This document shows positions 60,289 through 64,000 of a stretch of DNA of 64,000 bases, piece after piece. The notes beneath the pieces are model-generated. The model was given only the letters and a program-made list of their open reading frames with translations, had not been told where the DNA came from and did not search any database. The stretch's first letter is position 1, and each line of letters starts with the position of its first letter. The stretch covers positions 7,684,501 to 7,748,500 of the forward strand of contig NZ_CP109000.1 of the NCBI RefSeq assembly GCF_036226605.1, given 5' to 3'. The translations under genes were made by a program, and so were the position numbers. This DNA is from Streptomyces sp. NBC_00704 (GTDB lineage Bacteria > Actinomycetota > Actinomycetes > Streptomycetales > Streptomycetaceae).

Positions 60289-61460
60289 AGGCCCTGTGCT
60301 GGGAAGGCGTGAACAAGCTGTCCGTGGAGCAGGTCGACGACCCTGTCATGCGCAACGAACAGGACGTGATCGTACGGCTGATCGCGGGCACGACCTGCGG
60401 ATCGGATCTGCATCTCATCGGCGGCTACATCCCGTTCATGCGTGCCGGGGACGTCATCGGTCACGAGTTCCTCGGCGAGGTCGTCGAGGTCGGCGCGGGC
60501 GTGCGGCGGCACAAGGTGGGGGACCGGGTGGTGGTCTGCTCGTTCGTCGGGTGCGGGCGCTGCTGGTACTGCGCGAACGATCTGTGGTCGCTGTGCGACA
60601 ACACCAACACCAATCCGGGCATCGGGCAGGCGCTGTTCGGCGCCGACACCGGCGGCATCTTCGGCTATTCGCATGCCATGGGCGGGTTGCGTGGCAGCCA
60701 CGCCGAATACGTGCGCGTGCCCTTCGCCGACTACGGAGCCTTCTCCGTCCCGGAGGGCGTCGACGACACCAGCGCCCTGTTCGTGTCCGACTCCGTGCCC
60801 ACGGGCTGGATGGGCGCCGACCTGGCAGGGGTGAAGCCCGGGGACGTCGTCGCCGTGTGGGGCTGCGGGGCGGTCGGTCAGATGGCGGCCCGCGCCGCGA
60901 TCCTGCTGGGCGCGGAACGCGTGTTCTCCATCGACCGGATTCCCGAGCGCCTGGAGATGACCGAGCGGCACATCGGCAGCGAGGTCATCGACTACACGAG
61001 CACCGACGTCGGCGCGGAACTGCGCGAGCGCACGGGCGGGCGCGGACCCGACGTGTGCATCGAGGCCGTCGGCATGGAAGCCCACAGCGACAGCCCCGTG
61101 CATCTGTACGACCAGGTCAAACAGCAGCTCCGACTCCAGACCGACCGCCCCACCGCCGTACGCCAGGCCATTCACGCCTGCCGCAAGGCCGGAACGGTCT
61201 TCGTCCTCGGCGTGTTCGCCGGCGCCGTCGACAAGTTCCCCCTCGGCGCGGTGATCAACAAGGGTCTGACCGTGCGGGGCGCCCAGCAGCACGGCCAGCG
61301 CTACATTCCCATGCTGCTGGACCGGCTGGCGGCCGGAGAGATCAGCACGACTCACCTGGCCACCCACACGGTGCCTCTGGACGAGGCGCCACGGGCCTAC
61401 GAGATGTTCAAGGAGAAGGAGGACGGCTGCGTGCGCGCGGTCATCCGGCCAGGCCACTGA
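60285..61460 (+). CDS. Zinc-dependent alcohol dehydrogenase
   Basis: The 391-residue protein is a medium-chain dehydrogenase of the glutathione-independent formaldehyde dehydrogenase-like group. Catalytic zinc ligands lie in TTCGSDLH and GHEFLGEV; the structural zinc uses the four cysteines of CGRCWYCANDLWSLC; and VWGCGAVGQMAARAAILLGA binds NAD(P). The extended middle region with QQLRLQTDRPTAVRQAIHAC is typical of this group. It follows the membrane-anchored protein with a GTGA overlap. Substrate unknown, probably an aldehyde or alcohol. Confidence 0.9.
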   Translation: MKALCWEGVNKLSVEQVDDPVMRNEQDVIVRLIAGTTCGSDLHLIGGYIPFMRAGDVIGHEFLGEVVEVGAGVRRHKVGDRVVVCSFVGCGRCWYCANDLWSLCDNTNTNPGIGQALFGADTGGIFGYSHAMGGLRGSHAEYVRVPFADYGAFSVPEGVDDTSALFVSDSVPTGWMGADLAGVKPGDVVAVWGCGAVGQMAARAAILLGAERVFSIDRIPERLEMTERHIGSEVIDYTSTDVGAELRERTGGRGPDVCIEAVGMEAHSDSPVHLYDQVKQQLRLQTDRPTAVRQAIHACRKAGTVFVLGVFAGAVDKFPLGAVINKGLTVRGAQQHGQRYIPMLLDRLAAGEISTTHLATHTVPLDEAPRAYEMFKEKEDGCVRAVIRPGH

Positions 61461-61620
61461 CTCACACCGCACGGCGATCGGCGGGGGACCAGCAGCGCGG
61501 GTGGCCGCCCATGACCCGCGCTGCCGAGGCGCCCAGTATCGACCGGCAGACGGCGACGGCGACGGTGCCCCCGACGGTCACGGCGACGGCGACGGCGACG
61601 GTGCGGACCGCGGAGACGCG

Positions 61621-61650
61621 ACGGGGCGCCCGGCAAGCCCGGACGCCCCG
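61621..61650. terminator. Hairpin downstream of the DoxX gene
   Basis: ACGGGGCGCCCGG pairs with CCCGGACGCCCCGT around CAAG with one mismatch. It lies 15 bases past the DoxX stop on the minus strand and could also stop plus-strand transcripts. Confidence 0.65.
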
Positions 61651-61664
61651 TCTTCCGTGAGGAC

Positions 61665-62096
61665 TCACACCCGTCGTCGTACCAGGTTCAGCAGCTCCTT
61701 GATCGAGCTCCGGCGTACCCAGGCGATCAGGGCGAGCGGCACGATGAGGATCAGCGGTGTCGCCGCGTTCTCGCCGTCGAAGACGACCATCTGAACGACG
61801 AACGCGCCGACCATCAGCGCACTCAACGCGACCGCGGCCACCGACTGCAGCGCCGGGATCAACAGGGCGATGCCCCCGGCGAGTTCGAGCGCGCCGATGA
61901 CGTACATGCCGGTGGCGCCCCAGCCGATCCGGTCGAAGGAGTCGACGGCGTAGGAGTTCGCGATCAGCTTGGGCAGGGCGCTGGCGATGACATAGAAGAG
62001 GGCGAGGAGCACCTGCACGGTGCGCAGGGCGATCCGCGCACGACGACCGCGAGCGGCGGGGGCGACAGAGGCGACGGGGGCGGTGGTCTCGGACAT
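61665..62096 (-). CDS. DoxX-family membrane protein
   Basis: The 143-residue protein has four membrane helices (about 25-45, 58-80, 84-104, 115-130) and the DoxX-like pattern LFYVIASALPKLIAN, GALELAGGIALLIPAL. Members often pair with oxidative-stress regulators; function is mostly unknown. The ATG at 62096 has AGGAGAT upstream. No partner gene is adjacent. Confidence 0.82.
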   Translation of the reverse strand: MSETTAPVASVAPAARGRRARIALRTVQVLLALFYVIASALPKLIANSYAVDSFDRIGWGATGMYVIGALELAGGIALLIPALQSVAAVALSALMVGAFVVQMVVFDGENAATPLILIVPLALIAWVRRSSIKELLNLVRRRV

Positions 62097-62418
62097 CTGG
62101 ATCTCCTGTGCTGCGCGGGTCGATGAGCGGTACGTGCTGAGTCACAGGGATAGACCAGGCGTTGCGACAGAACTCATCGGTCCTACGGCGCGAACTGTCC
62201 GTGCCCCGGGTACCAGCCCCACACTCCCGCAGACGGCCCCCCGGCTGTCCCCTCCGAAGCCGCACGCCGAGCAGCCTCTCCACCTCACCTCTATGTGTGG
62301 GGCCGCGAACACGGGTAGGGGCGGTCGGCGGCAATGCCGTCGATGTGCGGCAGAGTGCCGTGCCCTCCCGGACCTGGGTGCCCCTTCAGGGAGCACCCTT
62401 CGGGGGAGTGCCCCCTTC

Positions 62419-62692
62419 TCAAGGACGGAAAGCGCGGCGGTAGGTGTCGGGTGGGACGCCCACTGCGGTGGAAGTGGCGGCGCAGGGTGGGGGCGGTGCC
62501 CATGCCGGTGGCCGCGCCGATGGTGTCCACGGTGGCGTCGGTGGTCTCCAGCAGTTCCTGGGCGTGGCGAATGCGCTGGGTGTGGAGCCATCGCAGAGGC
62601 GTGGTGCCGGTGAGGTGCCTGAAGCGGCGGCCGAGGTGACGGGAGCTCATGCGGGCCTGGCGGGCCAGGTCCTCCAGGGTGCCGTCAGGCGG
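62419..62692 (-). pseudogene. AraC-type regulator fragment, frameshifted
   Basis: The DNA-binding half of a GlxA-like AraC regulator is visible: DGTLEDLARQARMSSRHLGR, TPLRWLHTQRIRHAQELLET and GTAPTLRRHFHR. After HFHR one base is missing, because the next frame continues VGVPPDTYRRAFRP and then stops at 62419-62421. The N-terminal domain is absent. The fragment abuts a SnoaL remnant at its 5' end. Confidence 0.8.
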
Positions 62693-62829
62693 CGGAGCCG
62701 GCCGTGAGTTGGTCCATGATGTCGGTCCGGTTGTAGTGGGCCCGCTTCTCGATGATCTTCCCGTCCTTGAACGTGAACAGGTTGAACATGGAAAAGCGCA
62801 TGTGCGCTCCGCGCGGGGGGATGCTCTGG
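62685..62829 (-). pseudogene. 3' fragment of a SnoaL-like gene
   Basis: The last 47 codons of a SnoaL/NTF2-like protein are kept (GAHMRFSMFNLFTFKDGKII, EKRAHYNRTDIMDQLTAG) with a normal stop. Upstream sequence is unrelated, low-complexity, so the 5' part was lost. It overlaps the AraC fragment by eight bases, marking a deletion or recombination joint. Confidence 0.7.
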
Positions 62830-62934
62830 CACGGCGCAGGGACGCCGCGAGGGGGTGCTGCCCGGGGCGGGGCCCGGCGTGTGGCGGACCCCGCCCCGGG
62901 CACCAGGTCTCGGTTCCTGGACGGCGGTCCGGGC

Positions 62935-63723
62935 TCAGGCGCGCTGCGCCCAGTCCTGGTCCAGACGGTCGGTCAGGCCCGCGGCGTCGAAGGCTGCCTC
63001 CAGCTCGTCGCGCCCCTCTGTGAAGTGGGCCCAGCTGTCGTGGTGGACCGGGACGACGCGACGGGCGTCAAGAATCCGGGTGGCCTCGGCGGCCTGCGCG
63101 CTGTCCAGGACGATCAGCCCACCGTCGAAGAGCATGGGGAAGCGGGGCGCGCCGGCGAACAGGAGGGCGGTGTCGATCGGGGCGAAGCGCACGGCGATCT
63201 CCCTGACCGCGTCGAGCGAGGCGTTGTCGCCGCTGACGTAGACCGTCGGCAGGCCCTCGCCCGTCAGGACGAAGCCGACGACCTGGCCGGCGAACGGCTC
63301 GACCTCCTCACGCGCGCCGGGGCCGTGGATGGCGGGAACCCCGGTCACCGTGATGGTGCCGCCGCCCGAACGCTCCAGCTCGACCGTCTCCCAGTCGGCC
63401 AGGCCCTTGGCCTTCTGCCCGAGGCGCTCGCCGCCGCCGGGTGTGGTCAGGGTGAGGGGGACGTCGGCGAGCAGGGCGCGGCCGGAGGTGTCGAGGTTGT
63501 CGGCGTGCTCGTCGTGGGAGAGCAGGACCACGTCAATGGGGCCGAGGTCGGCAGGGGTAGTGGTGGAGGGGGCGGTCTTGGTCAGCGTCGGGCCGGGAGA
63601 GGCGTAGTCGCCGGGGCCGTCGAAGGTCGGGTCGGTCAGGAAGCGCAGGCCGCCGTACTCGAACAGGGCGGTCGGACCGCCGAACGTGCGGACCGGGAAC
63701 TGGTTGGCGTTGAGCTGGGACAT
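62935..63723 (-). CDS. MBL-fold metallohydrolase
   Basis: The 262-residue protein is a beta-lactamase-fold hydrolase of the UlaG/L-ascorbate-lactonase-like type. The metal motif is SHDEHADNLD (HxxHxD pattern), with later ligands in VPAIHGPG, VSGDNAS and VPVHHDSW. The substrate is unknown. It is divergent from an ABATE-domain regulator at 63808, with a 28-base inverted repeat between them, so that protein probably controls it. Start at 63723 has GGAG upstream; 63741 is also open. Confidence 0.85.
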   Translation of the reverse strand: MSQLNANQFPVRTFGGPTALFEYGGLRFLTDPTFDGPGDYASPGPTLTKTAPSTTTPADLGPIDVVLLSHDEHADNLDTSGRALLADVPLTLTTPGGGERLGQKAKGLADWETVELERSGGGTITVTGVPAIHGPGAREEVEPFAGQVVGFVLTGEGLPTVYVSGDNASLDAVREIAVRFAPIDTALLFAGAPRFPMLFDGGLIVLDSAQAAEATRILDARRVVPVHHDSWAHFTEGRDELEAAFDAAGLTDRLDQDWAQRA

Positions 63724-63760
63724 CACGTCTCCGTCTCTCACGAAAAAAACCTGCGGTTAA

Positions 63761-63788
63761 CGTGACGCCAGGCTAGGCAGGCGTCACG
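63761..63788. promoter_or_regulatory. Inverted repeat between MBL and ABATE genes
   Basis: CGTGACGCC (63761-63769) is matched by GGCGTCACG (63780-63788) around a ten-base centre. It sits between the divergent starts, 20 bases before the ABATE gene, and is a good candidate operator. Confidence 0.65.
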
Positions 63789-63807
63789 GAAAAACGCAAG
63801 AGCTACC

Positions 63808-64000
63808 ATGAGAGGCATGGATGACGCCCTGACCGCCGACGTGGCGCCGACCGCTCTGCCCCCGGCACCGGGTGCCGACCGGTACCGCTCCCTGGACTTC
63901 GCCGACACCGCGGCCACCCTGCCCGCCGGCCAGAGCTACGACCTGCTCGCCGCCCCGGAAACCGCCATGCGCTGGCTCGCCGCCCACGACCTGACCACCC
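63808..64000 (+). CDS. ABATE-domain regulator, partial
   Basis: The window ends inside this gene after about 64 codons. The visible part, DRYRSLDFADTAATLPAGQS then YDLLAAPETAMRWLAAHDL, matches the N-terminus of ABATE/CGNR zinc-finger proteins, stress-linked transcription regulators. Starts at 63808 or 63817 are both possible and neither has a ribosome site, so the mRNA may be leaderless. It is divergent from the MBL hydrolase. Confidence 0.7.
   Translation, partial: MRGMDDALTADVAPTALPPAPGADRYRSLDFADTAATLPAGQSYDLLAAPETAMRWLAAHDLTT

Noticed and set aside
61540..61610. GACGGCGACGG-rich stretch as a repeat element or gene
   Set aside because: Simple low-complexity sequence between a gene end and a terminator; no further structure seen.

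Overview
The window is high-GC DNA, with G or C at most third codon positions and GTG or TTG starts alongside ATG. Its gene families are typical of Streptomyces: SpoIIE/STAS regulators, a four-EF-hand protein, secreted GH12 and GH62 glycosidases with ricin-type lectin repeats, PucR and ROK regulators, and one TTA codon. The many small accessory units, divergent regulator/target pairs and broken genes suggest an accessory region such as a chromosome arm. I see no rRNA, tRNA, CRISPR array or replication origin.

Layout. 1-2.4 kb: a GH12 cellulase with LacI-type boxes, then a membrane protein. 2.5-6.7 kb: a sigma-factor/reductase operon, a deazaflavin-type oxidoreductase, a MarR regulator, a zinc-ribbon protein and a STAS protein, with TTGCA-N3-TGCAA boxes scattered among them. 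6.8-14 kb: a MetOD1/SpoIIE phosphatase operon, an acetyltransferase, an orphan CdiI-like immunity protein, a PEP-mutase-family enzyme, a histidine-kinase remnant and two overlapping winged-helix genes. 14-20 kb: TetR with a Tet(X)-like monooxygenase, an acyl-CoA hydratase/hydrolase, a DUF1772 membrane protein with its TetR, and a Rieske protein. 20-24 kb: a secreted subtilase with P-domain, a lamin-tail protein and a 52-residue membrane peptide.

24.2-27.1 kb holds the most interesting locus, a compact lasso-peptide cluster on the minus strand. It encodes a precursor whose predicted core is GSSPNGNADANAQYYW, an asparagine-synthetase-like cyclase, and one B protein in which the leader-binding and protease domains are fused. 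No transporter gene is adjacent. A ROK regulator with a TTA codon lies upstream.

29-46 kb: an MFS exporter, a GH62 arabinofuranosidase, a PLP decarboxylase with a PucR regulator, several small envelope proteins, a secreted protein with a nonsense codon 2, a deaminase-ASCH fusion, a PemK-like toxin and an esterase. 46-49 kb: a GntR/ABC/permease operon that starts inside a perfect 54-bp palindrome. 49-64 kb: a molybdopterin oxidoreductase, an EF-hand protein, a TetR/reductase pair, an aldo-keto reductase/MerR operon with a MerR-type promoter, RecQ, an alcohol dehydrogenase, DoxX, remnants of AraC, SnoaL, LysR and IS701 genes, an MBL-fold hydrolase, and the start of an ABATE-domain regulator that runs off the window.

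A recurring theme is local control. At least five regulator/target units carry visible paired or palindromic operators between divergent genes or at an operon start, and several other genes are decayed remnants. All functions are inferred from reading the sequence; no database search was run.
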